A DNA stretch of 64,000 bases from Deltaproteobacteria bacterium (GTDB lineage: Bacteria > Desulfobacterota > Desulfobulbia > Desulfobulbales > Desulfocapsaceae), in NCBI GenBank assembly GCA_026388715.1, contig JAPLJF010000035.1:158429-222428 (forward strand). Reading direction: 5' to 3'. Shown here in pieces: positions 9,251 through 18,817 of this stretch. The notes under the pieces were generated by a model that made no database searches, was not told the origin of the DNA, and was given only the letters and a program-made list of their open reading frames with translations. A program made the position numbers and the translations under genes. Within the stretch, counting starts at the first letter, position 1. Each line of letters opens with the position of its first letter.

Positions 9251-11059
9251 CTATGCCTCCCGCCGGACTATGGCGTCAAATTTACAGAGCGCCTGACACT
9301 GACCGCAACCGTTACACTGCACTTCACTTATCAAGGCAAAGCCTTTCTGCTTCTCCTTGTACCCGAGCGCCTTTACTTTCTGGGGACTCAAGGGGTTCCA
9401 ACTGATGGCCGGACAGCCAAGCCGGACACAGGCCATGCAGCCGGTACAACTGGCAAGCCGGGTACTGTATGGGATATGTTTCGCCTTTTTCATCTCGGGC
9501 AGGAGCACACAAGGCGCCCTGGCAATAACCACCGAGGCCTCATCACGCTCCAGCGCCTTTTCCAGCACCTTGCGGCAGCCATTGATATCATGGGGATTCA
9601 CCACATCCACATGCCTGACCCCGACAGCCCGGCACAGGGCCTCAAGATCAATGGCATTGGCCGCCTCGCCCTTAATATTACACCCGGACGCAGGATTATT
9701 CTGCTGACCAGTCATAGCAGTTATACGGTTATCGAAGATGATCAGCAGCGAACTGGAACCATTGTACACAGTATTGATCAGGCCGGACAGACCGCTATGG
9801 ATAAAGGTGGAATCGCCGATGACCGAAACGATCTTCCCCTTGGCTTCCGTCCCAAGGGCCTTGGCCATGCCGTGAGCAATCCCCACCGATGCCCCCATAC
9901 AAACGCAGGAATCCATGGCTGACAGAGGCGGCAAAAAGCCCAGAGTGTAGCAGCCGATATCCCCGGAGACAAACAGTTTCATCCTCGACAGGTTGTAAAA
10001 GATGCCGCGATGCGGACATCCGGCACACATATTGGGCGAACGCATGGGCAGCGCCACCGGTGCAAAAAGCTCAGTAACCGAGGCGGGATCAACAGACTTG
10101 CGAACAATGGTGGTGTTCAGTTCCCCCTGATTGGGGATCAGGTCCTTGCCATGACACAGGATCCCCATGGCCTTGATATGCAGTTCCAAGAACGGATCGA
10201 GTTCTTCGACAATAACCAACTGATCAACGGATGCGGCAAAATCACGGATCTTCTGTTCGGGCAGGGGCCAGCACATGCCAAGCTTGAGGACAGCGGCCTC
10301 GGGAAAGGCCTCTTTCACATAGAGGTAGGAGACACTGGAGGTAATAAAGCCACGCCGGGTATCACCCGCTTCCACCCGGTTATAGGGCGCGGTCTCGGCC
10401 ATCTCCCGCAGACGGCGCATCCGCTCTTCCACGACCACCCGGCGCGAGCGGGCATTGCCAGGCAGCATGACAAACTTGGCAGGCATCTTTTCAATCCCAG
10501 GGCTTACCGAAGAACTCAGCTTCTTCCCCTTTTTGACTACACACTTGACATGGGCAATCCGGGTCGTGGTGCGAAAAAGAACAGGGGTATCAAACTCTTC
10601 ACTGATGGCAAAGGCCAGTTTGAGCAACTCTTTGGCCTCCGCCGGATCAGAGGGCTCCAGCATGGGCACCTTGGCAGCAAAGGCATAATTACGGCTGTCC
10701 TGCTCATTCTGGGAGGAATGCATCTCCGGGTCATCGGCAACAATCACCACCAATCCCCCCCGCACTCCGGTATAGGAGGCAGTAAAAAGAGGATCAGCCG
10801 CCACATTCAGGCCCACATGTTTCATGGTGGCAAGGGCCCTGACGCCTGCAAACGAGGCACCGACAGCCACCTCAAAACCCACTTTTTCATTGGGCGCCCA
10901 CTCGGTATACACTCCCTCATAGCACGACAGGTTTTCCAGAATCTCTGTGGAAGGAGTACCAGGATACCCGGACGCGACCTTGACCCCGGCCTCGTAAGCG
11001 CCCAAAGCAATGGCCTCATTGCCGGACATCCACACAGAGTCATCCCCAAAGTCTATCAC
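9251..11059 (-). CDS. iorA: Indolepyruvate oxidoreductase alpha subunit
   Basis: The 602-residue catalytic subunit. The N-terminal pyrimidine-binding domain begins with MSGNEAIALGAYEAG and SGYPGTPSTEI. The thiamine-diphosphate-binding region is seen as GDSTFIHSGL followed by IIFDNRITAMTGQQ. Two 4Fe-4S cluster motifs at the C-terminus (CTGCMACVRLGCP and CNGCGQCQALCKF) pass electrons to ferredoxin. Full length for the family. It heads the operon iorA-iorB-ligase. The two-hairpin repeat at 11079-11231 lies only 20 bases upstream of its start codon. Confidence 0.96.
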   Translation of the reverse strand: MIDFGDDSVWMSGNEAIALGAYEAGVKVASGYPGTPSTEILENLSCYEGVYTEWAPNEKVGFEVAVGASFAGVRALATMKHVGLNVAADPLFTASYTGVRGGLVVIVADDPEMHSSQNEQDSRNYAFAAKVPMLEPSDPAEAKELLKLAFAISEEFDTPVLFRTTTRIAHVKCVVKKGKKLSSSVSPGIEKMPAKFVMLPGNARSRRVVVEERMRRLREMAETAPYNRVEAGDTRRGFITSSVSYLYVKEAFPEAAVLKLGMCWPLPEQKIRDFAASVDQLVIVEELDPFLELHIKAMGILCHGKDLIPNQGELNTTIVRKSVDPASVTELFAPVALPMRSPNMCAGCPHRGIFYNLSRMKLFVSGDIGCYTLGFLPPLSAMDSCVCMGASVGIAHGMAKALGTEAKGKIVSVIGDSTFIHSGLSGLINTVYNGSSSLLIIFDNRITAMTGQQNNPASGCNIKGEAANAIDLEALCRAVGVRHVDVVNPHDINGCRKVLEKALERDEASVVIARAPCVLLPEMKKAKHIPYSTRLASCTGCMACVRLGCPAISWNPLSPQKVKALGYKEKQKGFALISEVQCNGCGQCQALCKFDAIVRREA

Positions 11060-11078
11060 GTTAACTCCTGAATTTTTA

Positions 11079-11231
11079 GGTGCCGTTACTAATCAAGCAA
11101 GGTCTTTTTCTTGCTTGATTAGTTTACGGCACCTTATGCCGCACCAAAAAAACAGCCAATCTGTTCCGACTGTTTTTTGGGTGCGGCGTCTTGCGGATAA
11201 CATGCAAAACAACAGACAAGGTACCGTTAAC
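11079..11231 (+). repeat. Two-hairpin repeat, copy B (complete)
   Basis: Hairpin 1 has arms 11079-11101 and 11110-11133, opening with ggtgccgt and closing with acggcacc. A ttat linker follows, then hairpin 2 (arms 11138-11155 and 11170-11187). The tail ends in ggtaccgttaac (11220-11231), an inverted copy of gtttacggcacc. Loops match copies A and C, while stem sequence differs and stays paired. It lies between iorA and the FG-GAP gene, opposite to their transcription. Confidence 0.8.
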
Positions 11232-11300
11232 GACTTTGAATTATAGTAATTATTGAACAACACCTTAAAATGTTACATCTGTAGATAATCACTTCAAAGT

Positions 11301-13013
11301 TTACTTCTCCGGCGCCTTGAACTGCAAAGGATACACCAGCAGCATTGACTCATCGGCGGTCAGCACATCGCCAAAATTCCCTTGGGCAACAACACCGACA
11401 TACAACTGTTCGACGCCATCTTTGAGTGGCAGATGATGGGAACGGGCGTCATAATCAACCACATATCCGCCAATCTTTCTGGTACGCCAGAGCTCCTGAA
11501 GCCCGACGCCATTCCACTTCATCCCAATCATGGTCCCGGACTCAAAAATCTGGCTACTGCGAACCAGACTGGTCCAGGTAGGGGTATTGGCGTTGATGAT
11601 GATATCATCAACGCCATCCCCATCAACATCAGTAACCAGGATCCGTGAGGGAATATATGTCTTTTCAAAAAGGATATCCGTCGTCCCCCCATCAGCCATT
11701 TTGGTGACCCCCCTGCTGGGGCCAGTCTGTTGCGTCATTTGTATTGCCGACATCCCACCGATAAACCGTTTAGTGGCGCCATAGCGCTCTTCGCTCTTCC
11801 ACAGCACCTTGCCGCTTTGTTTCATCACCAGCAACTTGTTCCATTTATCAATAACTACAACCTCCCACTCACCATCACCATCAAGATCCGCGAAAGCGAA
11901 ATCAAAGATATTCACCCCGGCAGGCACCGGCAGACGCTCCCCGCCAACAAGCTGCGAACCTTCCTGGGACAGGATATAGATAGGGCCGCTAATGGCCACT
12001 CCCTCTGGTCCCGCCTTCTGACCAGCCAGCACCACCCCGAGTCCAGGCACCTTGACCGGACGGATATAATAGCGGGCATCATCAAAAAGGGTAGCAAACT
12101 CCTTGCCGTTCCATTCCACACCCATGGAGCCGGGCATGGTGGAATCAGCGGCGCTGATATAGATCTCGGCCTTGCCATTGCCGTTGAGATCGGCGACATT
12201 CACGGCATGAATCTTGTAGCGGGCAAGGGGTTTGATCTGGGCAAACTCCACAAGACGCCCTGCATTTAATTTATAGACAATGACCTTTTCCCGATCCGCC
12301 ATAACCACTTCCAATAAACCATCACCATCGACATCACCAATAGACATCCCTTCCAGAGATAACGGCACATTGCGGGTCTTGAAAAATTGACTGGAGCCTT
12401 CACTCCACAGCAGAGAGGAGTTTCCGAGACCGGCGGAGGCCCTGAAGGTGCGATCCGGATGGGCTGTTTGCAGGGCCCCTAACTCCGCATCGGCAACCGC
12501 CGCCTGTGGAGCCGCCCCACCCCCTGGCCGCTTTTTTCCGAAGGTTTTCTCCAGCACTGACCAGGCCAGGTTATCAATGGCGGTCATCACATCCCCTTCC
12601 TTGACAGCTGTCGCGTAAAAGGTTTCACTGCTCTTTGTCGCCGTCGAATAAACGCGGGCATCAAAACTCATTCCACCGCCCAGCGAGGTGACACTCCCAT
12701 ACAGGAGATAATCCGCCCCCATCTTTCCAGCCAGAGCCTCCACCTGATTTGGATCTACCTTGCCCCCTGCCCCCAAAGCGGCATTCACTATTTTTTTATC
12801 AACCGCAACAACCCCGGCCTCCGCCGACAAACGACTGGCCAACATCTCACCCAGGCCATCACGAAGATAAGACATATCCTTGGAGGCATTCACCGTAAAA
12901 GGAAGAAAGGCAACTGCCGAATGCTTTTCCGCAGCATGAGCCGGAATAAAAGAAAGGAGGAAAGAAAACAGGATGCACAGACAAGAAACACGACACGGTG
13001 AATAGTTTTCCAT
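11301..13013 (-). CDS. Exported FG-GAP repeat protein with TolB/FlgO-like N-domain
   Basis: A 570-residue protein with a signal peptide (hydrophobic stretch to about residue 27, ending AHAA). Residues about 30-160 resemble the TolB-N/FlgO-type fold (AFLPFTVNA..., GADYLLYGSVTSLG). The rest carries FG-GAP/VCBS-like beta-propeller blades, visible as GDVDGDGLLEVV, ADLNGNGKAEIY, ADLDGDGEWEVV and TDVDGDGVDDII, which resemble Ca-binding loops. Probably periplasmic or outer-membrane associated. The function is unknown. It stands alone between the repeat element and a 480-base spacer. Confidence 0.75.
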   Translation of the reverse strand: MENYSPCRVSCLCILFSFLLSFIPAHAAEKHSAVAFLPFTVNASKDMSYLRDGLGEMLASRLSAEAGVVAVDKKIVNAALGAGGKVDPNQVEALAGKMGADYLLYGSVTSLGGGMSFDARVYSTATKSSETFYATAVKEGDVMTAIDNLAWSVLEKTFGKKRPGGGAAPQAAVADAELGALQTAHPDRTFRASAGLGNSSLLWSEGSSQFFKTRNVPLSLEGMSIGDVDGDGLLEVVMADREKVIVYKLNAGRLVEFAQIKPLARYKIHAVNVADLNGNGKAEIYISAADSTMPGSMGVEWNGKEFATLFDDARYYIRPVKVPGLGVVLAGQKAGPEGVAISGPIYILSQEGSQLVGGERLPVPAGVNIFDFAFADLDGDGEWEVVVIDKWNKLLVMKQSGKVLWKSEERYGATKRFIGGMSAIQMTQQTGPSRGVTKMADGGTTDILFEKTYIPSRILVTDVDGDGVDDIIINANTPTWTSLVRSSQIFESGTMIGMKWNGVGLQELWRTRKIGGYVVDYDARSHHLPLKDGVEQLYVGVVAQGNFGDVLTADESMLLVYPLQFKAPEK

Positions 13014-13493
13014 AATTTATCCCATGCAAGAGAGGATGAACAGGGTATGCAGATAACTAAAGCTGCGGTGAATGACAATACAAGCAGTACCTTTTTCCAG
13101 AAAAGGCTCTGCTAATCCTGATACTATAAGAAGCCATTCTGAACAACTGACATCTTTCTGAACATTACTTCATAAACGCCGCTGTTCCGCCAGGGCAATC
13201 CCTGGAGCAAGTGGCACTATGCCAGACAAGCGAGACGAAAACGAAACTCCGTCCATGGCCGTCAACTGCACAGGAAGAGGGCCGCATATCTGAGCTTGCC
13301 CAGAGAAAATAAGGTACCCCGAAACGGGGAAAGCTGACAACTATTTTTAACAAAGGGCCTGTAAAGAATTACAGAGACAAAATTGCGCTCAGATTTAGAT
13401 CAAATTTAAGCGAAGTGATCGTCAATAGGGCGCTTGCTCTCTGAATAAATCGCAGATGCAGAGATACCTTCTCGTGTTTTCTGAGTCCTCAAA
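13014..13493. other. Intergenic region with possible structured RNA
   Basis: 480 bases without a convincing gene. Two compact hairpins are visible: ccagggcaatccctgg (near 13190) and ccccgaaacgggg (near 13317-13329), with GC-rich sequence between them. I could not match it to a known riboswitch or small RNA. The 62-codon minus-strand frame here has no recognisable features. Confidence 0.35.
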
Positions 13494-15473
13494 TCAGGTC
13501 GTCAAAAAACCGGCCTCAATGTCCTCAATCTCCGCCTGCGCCTCTTCCCACTGACCGTACCAACGCTCCAGATGGCTTTTACATTGGTCGTATTCTGTAC
13601 TGGTCCTGGCCCAGGCCTGCTCATCGTAATAGAGCTCCGGATCGGCCATCAGTACCTCTAATTCCTCCTTGCGGCCTTCTAGGGCAGCGATCTGTTTTTC
13701 CGCTTCTTCCGCCTTTTTCTTCCAGGGAGCAAGTTTACGGCTCCGCTCCTTCCGCTCCAGTGCCTCCTGCTGCCGCCTCTCCTTTTTGGATTCCCGTGAA
13801 TGTTCAACCCCGCCGCCATCGGCAAGTACCTGGGCCTGAGGCACCGAGATCTTCTTTTCTGCATCTTCCAGATCTACCTTGTGCAGATATTCAGTTATAT
13901 TCCCTTCATATAGGACGACCTGACCATCTTTGACCAACAGCACCTTATTGACAAAGCTATCAAGGAAATAGCGGTTATGTGAGACCACCACGATACAGCC
14001 GTCATACTGGGCCATGGCCTCCTGCAGCACCTCCTGGGAGCTCATATCCAGATGGTTAGTCGGCTCATCCAGGAGCATCAAATTGGCGGGCTTGGCAATC
14101 ATCCTGGCCAGGGCCAGCCGGCTTTTTTCGCCGCCGGACAGCACTGCCACCTTCTTGTCCACCTCTTCACCCCTGAACAGAAAGGCTCCCAGCAGAGAGC
14201 GCATCCTGGTGATGGTCAGATCGGCGCCGGAAAGCGCCATGGTCTCCAGGGCGGACAGAGTGGGCGATAACTCCTGAGCCTGATGCTGGCCAAAATAGGA
14301 GAGCTGCACATTATGGCCCAGCTTGATCTCACCCGCGTCATAGTCCAGTTGACCGCCGATGATCTTGACCAGGGTTGACTTGCCGGCGCCATTGACCCCC
14401 ACCACCGCCACCTTATCGCCACGCTGCAGTTGCAAATTCACATCGTGAAAGATCTGCCGCCCCTGATAGCTTTTGCTCAATCCCTCAACCTGCAACACAT
14501 CACGACCGGATGGGGGGGCGGGCGGAAAGGTGAAGCGAATCTGCTGTTCATCGTCGGACAACTCGATCATATCAATCTTGTCAAGCTGCTTCACCCGGCT
14601 CTGCACCTGTTTGGCCTTGGTGGATTTGGCCCGGAAACGCTCGACAAAACGCATGGTCTGCTTGATCTTGGCCTGCTGATTATCATAGGCCCCCTTTTCG
14701 ATAATCCGGCGCTCCGCCTTTTCCTTGACATAATAGGAGTAATTCCCCTTATAGACCGACAGCCTGCCCATACTCAGCTCCCAGGTTGTCTTGGTGATCT
14801 TGTCGAGAAAGGTCCGGTCATGGGAGATCACCACCATGGCCCCCTGACAGGAACGAAAGAACTCCTCCACCCAGGTCAGTGACTCCAGATCCAGATGATT
14901 GGTCGGCTCATCCAGGAGCAGCAGAGAGGGCGAAACCAGCAGCATCTTGGCCAGCATCAGGCGCATGACCCAGCCGCCGGAAAAGCTGGTCACCGGCGCG
15001 TCCATATCCGTCTGCTTGAAGCCCAGCCCCAGCAGCACCTTTTCCACCCTGGCCCGGATGGTATAGATATCATGCCCTTCCAGCTGATGCTGCAGCTCCC
15101 CCTGCCGCTCCACCATGGCCGCAAAGAGCTCGGATTCCTGATCCGTCACCGCCAGCTGGTCATGCAAAAAATCCGCCTCCTTCTGCAAGGTCAGGATCTC
15201 ATCAAAGGCGCTCTCCGCCTCCTGGTACAAGGTGTTCTCCGAAACCAGGGCACTGCTTTCCTGGGGCAGGTAGCCCACGGTAAAATGTTTGGACTTGGTG
15301 ATCACCCCGTCATCACAGGCGGCGACCCCGGCCATGATCTTGAGCAGGGTTGACTTGCCGGCCCCGTTGACCCCGATGAGACCAATGCGGTCACCGGCAT
15401 GGGCCCGTTGGGAGAGATCCTTGAACAGATGTTTCTCGCCAAAGCGGACATCCAGATGATTAATTGACAGCAT
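13494..15473 (-). CDS. ABC-F family ATPase (Uup/YheS type)
   Basis: Soluble duplicated ABC ATPase of 659 residues. Both halves have Walker A (GVNGAGKST), a signature (SFSGGWVMR and LSGGEKSRLALARM) and Walker B followed by DEPTNHLDL or DEPTNHLDM. The linker between the halves is the ABC-F type, rich in basic residues (ERFRAKSTKAKQVQSR). The C-terminus (from about 540) is a charged coiled coil as in Uup. ABC-F proteins act on the ribosome; which role this one has is not clear. It overlaps the upstream radical SAM gene and ends the rnc-side operon. Confidence 0.93.
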   Translation of the reverse strand: MLSINHLDVRFGEKHLFKDLSQRAHAGDRIGLIGVNGAGKSTLLKIMAGVAACDDGVITKSKHFTVGYLPQESSALVSENTLYQEAESAFDEILTLQKEADFLHDQLAVTDQESELFAAMVERQGELQHQLEGHDIYTIRARVEKVLLGLGFKQTDMDAPVTSFSGGWVMRLMLAKMLLVSPSLLLLDEPTNHLDLESLTWVEEFFRSCQGAMVVISHDRTFLDKITKTTWELSMGRLSVYKGNYSYYVKEKAERRIIEKGAYDNQQAKIKQTMRFVERFRAKSTKAKQVQSRVKQLDKIDMIELSDDEQQIRFTFPPAPPSGRDVLQVEGLSKSYQGRQIFHDVNLQLQRGDKVAVVGVNGAGKSTLVKIIGGQLDYDAGEIKLGHNVQLSYFGQHQAQELSPTLSALETMALSGADLTITRMRSLLGAFLFRGEEVDKKVAVLSGGEKSRLALARMIAKPANLMLLDEPTNHLDMSSQEVLQEAMAQYDGCIVVVSHNRYFLDSFVNKVLLVKDGQVVLYEGNITEYLHKVDLEDAEKKISVPQAQVLADGGGVEHSRESKKERRQQEALERKERSRKLAPWKKKAEEAEKQIAALEGRKEELEVLMADPELYYDEQAWARTSTEYDQCKSHLERWYGQWEEAQAEIEDIEAGFLTT

Positions 15474-16569
15474 AAACCAAAGTTCCTCGTTTCATTTTCG
15501 TATCCGTTATAATTTCTAATCGGTCGGCCAATCCCAACCGCTCAAATCGTTGCATATTCAATCGTTTCATTCCGATAACCGCAGAGAGATCACGCGGGGA
15601 GATCCGCACTGTCACCCGTTTGCCAACCGGGCATGAGGCCAGCAAGGGCCGAATCCTCTTCAGCCAGATCCTGCTCGCCACCAGTTCACCAAAGGCAGGA
15701 TGATACGGCCCGGCCAGCAGCTCGCGTTCCAGAGACAATGAGGGTTGCAGACCAATGCGCACCACCCGGATGGCCGCCGCCGTAAGCATTTCTTTGGCAC
15801 GAGAGGTCAGGGCAATGGCCCGGTTCATGGACAGAGGCCGATACTCACCGCGCCGGTACATTGCAGCAAGCCCTGCATGTTCAACAACCAGGACCGGATA
15901 GAGACGGACAAAGGCGGGCGCCAGGGCAACCACCTCCCGCACCGTCCGCAGGAAGGAACCCGTCGTCTCCAGAGGCAGGCCCGGCATCAGTTGGATCCCC
16001 ACCTCCAGCCCCGCCTCGTGCAGCAGGGCCACGGCCCGCCGGGAATGATCCGCATCATGGCCGCGCCAGGATGCCTGCAGCACTCGATCATCGAGGGACT
16101 GCACACCGAGTTCCACAATGCGCACACCCCGGGACAGAAGAAAGGAACACACCTCCCGGTCCACACAATCAGGCCGGGTAGAAACCCTGACACATCCCAC
16201 CTGACCTGATTGCAGAAAGGGCTGGACCGCCGCCAGCAGCTCCTCCTGACGGGCTCTGGACAGACAGGTAAATGAGCCTCCGAAGAACGCCACCTGCACC
16301 TGCGGGACGGGCAACACTCGGTGTCTCGCTTCCAGCTCGCTATCCTCGGCATCCATGCCCTGCGGCCGCGCTTTCGCCAGTCGCTCTTCATCCATCTCCT
16401 GTGTCGGACGTCGGCGAGGCCGTGACAGCCATTCCCGAATGGTGGCAGCCACCTGCATGGCCACTTCTACCCGGCCTTCCTTCTCACCCGTGATCGAATG
16501 CTGATTGCAAAAAAGACACTGCTGCGGACAGCCCTGGTGCGGAATAAAAAAGGGAATAACTAAAGGCAT
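15460..16569 (-). CDS. Radical SAM protein, Elp3/HemN-like
   Basis: The N-terminal 4Fe-4S motif CPQQCLFC (CxxxCxxC) follows IPFFIPHQG. Then come FFGGSFTCL, RVSTRPDCVD and LGVQSLDD, the pattern of the Elp3/YhcC-like radical SAM group. The substrate is unknown. The frame opens with TTG at 16590, but I chose the ATG at 16569, directly before the conserved start (369 residues). A basic insertion (RPRRRPTQEMDEERLAKAR, about residues 57-75) is unusual. The gene overlaps the ABC-F gene and follows eptA, so it is likely in the same transcript. Confidence 0.8.
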   Translation of the reverse strand: MPLVIPFFIPHQGCPQQCLFCNQHSITGEKEGRVEVAMQVAATIREWLSRPRRRPTQEMDEERLAKARPQGMDAEDSELEARHRVLPVPQVQVAFFGGSFTCLSRARQEELLAAVQPFLQSGQVGCVRVSTRPDCVDREVCSFLLSRGVRIVELGVQSLDDRVLQASWRGHDADHSRRAVALLHEAGLEVGIQLMPGLPLETTGSFLRTVREVVALAPAFVRLYPVLVVEHAGLAAMYRRGEYRPLSMNRAIALTSRAKEMLTAAAIRVVRIGLQPSLSLERELLAGPYHPAFGELVASRIWLKRIRPLLASCPVGKRVTVRISPRDLSAVIGMKRLNMQRFERLGLADRLEIITDTKMKRGTLVYAVN

Positions 16570-16599
16570 ATTTAAATAAATAGAGGACAAAAAGAAAAA

Positions 16600-18279
16600 C
16601 TACTGCCTGCAACCAGCAAAAATGTCACGTTCCTTATTATACATCACCGTCTTGACCCCCATCAGTCCCAAAACGGAAGGAAACAGATTGTCATGGGACA
16701 GCTTCTCATCCACTTTTTTTTGCAGACAGCTCTTGTCAATGTGATTCCCTTTAAGAAAAGAATCTGCAAACCAGACGATGAAAGGGATATGCTTCTGTTC
16801 ATCCGGAGCAATTATATAGGGAAGCCCATGGAGATAAATATTCTTTTCACCAAGTGATTCACCATAATCCGAGAGATAGAGCATGGCGACATTGAACTGA
16901 TCGCTGTTTTTCTTCAGGAGATCAATCACCTGGGCCAGAAAATAATCCGTATAGAGAATCGTGTTGTCATAAGCATTCACCAGTTCCTCGGCCCGACACT
17001 CCTGAAGCTGATTCGTTGTACACTCCGGGACAAAAGTCTTGAAGCCTGGCGGCGACCGGCGATAATATTCCGGCCCGTAACTCCCTTTCTGGTGCAGGAC
17101 AATAAAGGTATCATTGCCTGTTTGATTGATGTATTTCTGCAGGCCTTGCAACAGGATCATGTCCTGACATTCACCCGAGGCACAAAAATCCGCCACCTGC
17201 AGACCTGCCATATCCTCAGTTTCCACCCGTTGGCACACCCCTCTGCATCCCGAGTTGTTTTCTCGCCACAAAACCTGAACACCCGCGTGCGAAAGCACAT
17301 CAAGGAGTCCCTCATGACGATCAGCTTTGGAATCACTGAAGGACTCCCGACCGAAATGGGAGAACATGCAGGGCACAGAGGTACTGCTCACTGTCCCGCA
17401 AGAATAGGTATTGGTAAAGTTGAGAATATCCTCTTTCTCCAGGAACGGGTTGGTTTTCCGGTCATATCCATTGAGCGAAAAATTGCGGGCCCGTGCCGCC
17501 TCACCGACAACCAGAATCACCAGGTTTTTTTTGCCTCTCTCCTGCCACGTTTTTGCCATTCTCGCATCTTCACCAATGGGCCTGACCACAACCTTGCCAC
17601 CAGTCACCGTCCTCTTTATGTACGAAGCCACCTCATAGATAGAGCCCACCGGATTAATCAGATGGCGCACATAATTATAATTGTTCCCCAATGAGATATA
17701 ATCCTTATAAAAGAGCACCAGAACGACCACCACGACCACCATGCTTGTGAGCACGGCGCCCGATACCATAAACAGCTCTCTCACAAAAGGCTTGTACCGG
17801 ATCTCGGAGCGCAGAACCAGAAAAGACGGAATCACGCCAAGTACCACCAGATAATAGAGCATCTTGACATTCAATAATTCAAAGGCATCTCCCATATCTA
17901 TTGCCAGGACATTTGTGACCATCGATCGATCAATCATGATGCCATAGGTTTTCATGAAATAGGCAGCAAAGGTGGCAACAAACAAAATGAGAATCACAGA
18001 AGGTTTGAGAATATATTTAAAACTGACCAGGGAAAGACAGAGATTGAAAAAGGCCGCAAGCAGGAGAAAGATGGAAACAAGAAAAAATCGATTTTGTTGA
18101 GAATCAGCGGCAATCTTCAGGATCTCTGACCAGAAGGCATTATTATAGAATGTGACCAGAAGCAGAGAGATCAGCAGGGTCAGCTGAATGCTGTGCATCT
18201 TTGGATGCAGAACAAACGCCATGACCCTCTTGAAAAAAGAAGGCTTACCATGTTTATTGATTTCCACACCCTGTTTCAT
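16600..18279 (-). CDS. eptA: Phosphoethanolamine transferase (EptA/MCR family)
   Basis: Inner-membrane enzyme that moves phosphoethanolamine from phosphatidylethanolamine to lipid A or another envelope glycan. Of 559 residues, the first 200 hold about five membrane segments. The periplasmic sulfatase-fold domain has the metal-site segment VVGEAARARNFSLNGY, the nucleophile region SCGTVSSTSVPCMFS and the second metal site YLSDYGESLGE...HGLPY. Paired Cys typical of the family are present. dgkA lies 40 bases upstream, which fits since the reaction releases diacylglycerol. Family membership is firm; the acceptor is not known. Confidence 0.92.
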   Translation of the reverse strand: MKQGVEINKHGKPSFFKRVMAFVLHPKMHSIQLTLLISLLLVTFYNNAFWSEILKIAADSQQNRFFLVSIFLLLAAFFNLCLSLVSFKYILKPSVILILFVATFAAYFMKTYGIMIDRSMVTNVLAIDMGDAFELLNVKMLYYLVVLGVIPSFLVLRSEIRYKPFVRELFMVSGAVLTSMVVVVVVLVLFYKDYISLGNNYNYVRHLINPVGSIYEVASYIKRTVTGGKVVVRPIGEDARMAKTWQERGKKNLVILVVGEAARARNFSLNGYDRKTNPFLEKEDILNFTNTYSCGTVSSTSVPCMFSHFGRESFSDSKADRHEGLLDVLSHAGVQVLWRENNSGCRGVCQRVETEDMAGLQVADFCASGECQDMILLQGLQKYINQTGNDTFIVLHQKGSYGPEYYRRSPPGFKTFVPECTTNQLQECRAEELVNAYDNTILYTDYFLAQVIDLLKKNSDQFNVAMLYLSDYGESLGEKNIYLHGLPYIIAPDEQKHIPFIVWFADSFLKGNHIDKSCLQKKVDEKLSHDNLFPSVLGLMGVKTVMYNKERDIFAGCRQ

Positions 18280-18319
18280 GCTACCATGCTACCTTTACGG
18301 GAAAAATGAACAAAAACAA

Positions 18320-18688
18320 TCACAGAGAATCAAACAGCACAAGAGCCCAGACCATCACCGCCAGAACAAGACTGACAAAGACGGCGGCAGATCCCAGATC
18401 TTTTGCCGCCCCGGCCAAAGGATGATGCTCCATGCCAATACGGTCAACCACGGCTTCAATGGCTGAGTTCAACAGTTCAACCACCAACACGACCAGACAG
18501 ACACTGACCAGCAAGGCTCGCTCCACGCCATTCTTCCCCAGCAGCAGGGCGAGGGGCAGCAGGATTACCATCAGCAGGGCCTCCTGGCGGAATGCCGCCT
18601 CCGTCCGCCAGGCGGCCTTCAGGCCGCACAACGAATAGCCGGTGGCATTGACAACACGGCGCAGGCCGGTCTTTTTGACTCCATCCAT
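18320..18688 (-). CDS. dgkA: Diacylglycerol kinase
   Basis: Small three-helix membrane kinase that phosphorylates diacylglycerol to phosphatidate. Seen are LRRVVNATGYSLCGLKAAWRTEAAFRQE and the catalytic LVVELLNSAIEAVVDR, with a third helix at the end. The open frame extends to 18754, but the ATG at 18688 has ggagaag 3 bases upstream and gives 122 residues, the classical DgkA length. Next to eptA it probably recycles the diacylglycerol released by phosphoethanolamine transfer. Confidence 0.93.
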   Translation of the reverse strand: MDGVKKTGLRRVVNATGYSLCGLKAAWRTEAAFRQEALLMVILLPLALLLGKNGVERALLVSVCLVVLVVELLNSAIEAVVDRIGMEHHPLAGAAKDLGSAAVFVSLVLAVMVWALVLFDSL

Positions 18689-18817
18689 GATCTTCTCCGT
18701 TATTGTATCAAGTTCAGCATTCATTCTCACTTTACACTTTGGAATCCTTGTCATTTTTCCCGCAGGGAGATTAATCGTTTATCCCGACAAATGAATATTT
18801 AAAATTAATTCAAAACA

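Noticed and set aside
10010..11071. Long open frame antisense to iorA (353 codons)
   Set aside because: It mirrors the coding strand of a confident gene and has no family features; the same applies to antisense frames over dnaK, glnN (52800-53741), glnD and the ABC-F gene.
13165..13353. 62-codon minus-strand frame
   Set aside because: No ribosome site or family features; overlaps possible RNA hairpins.
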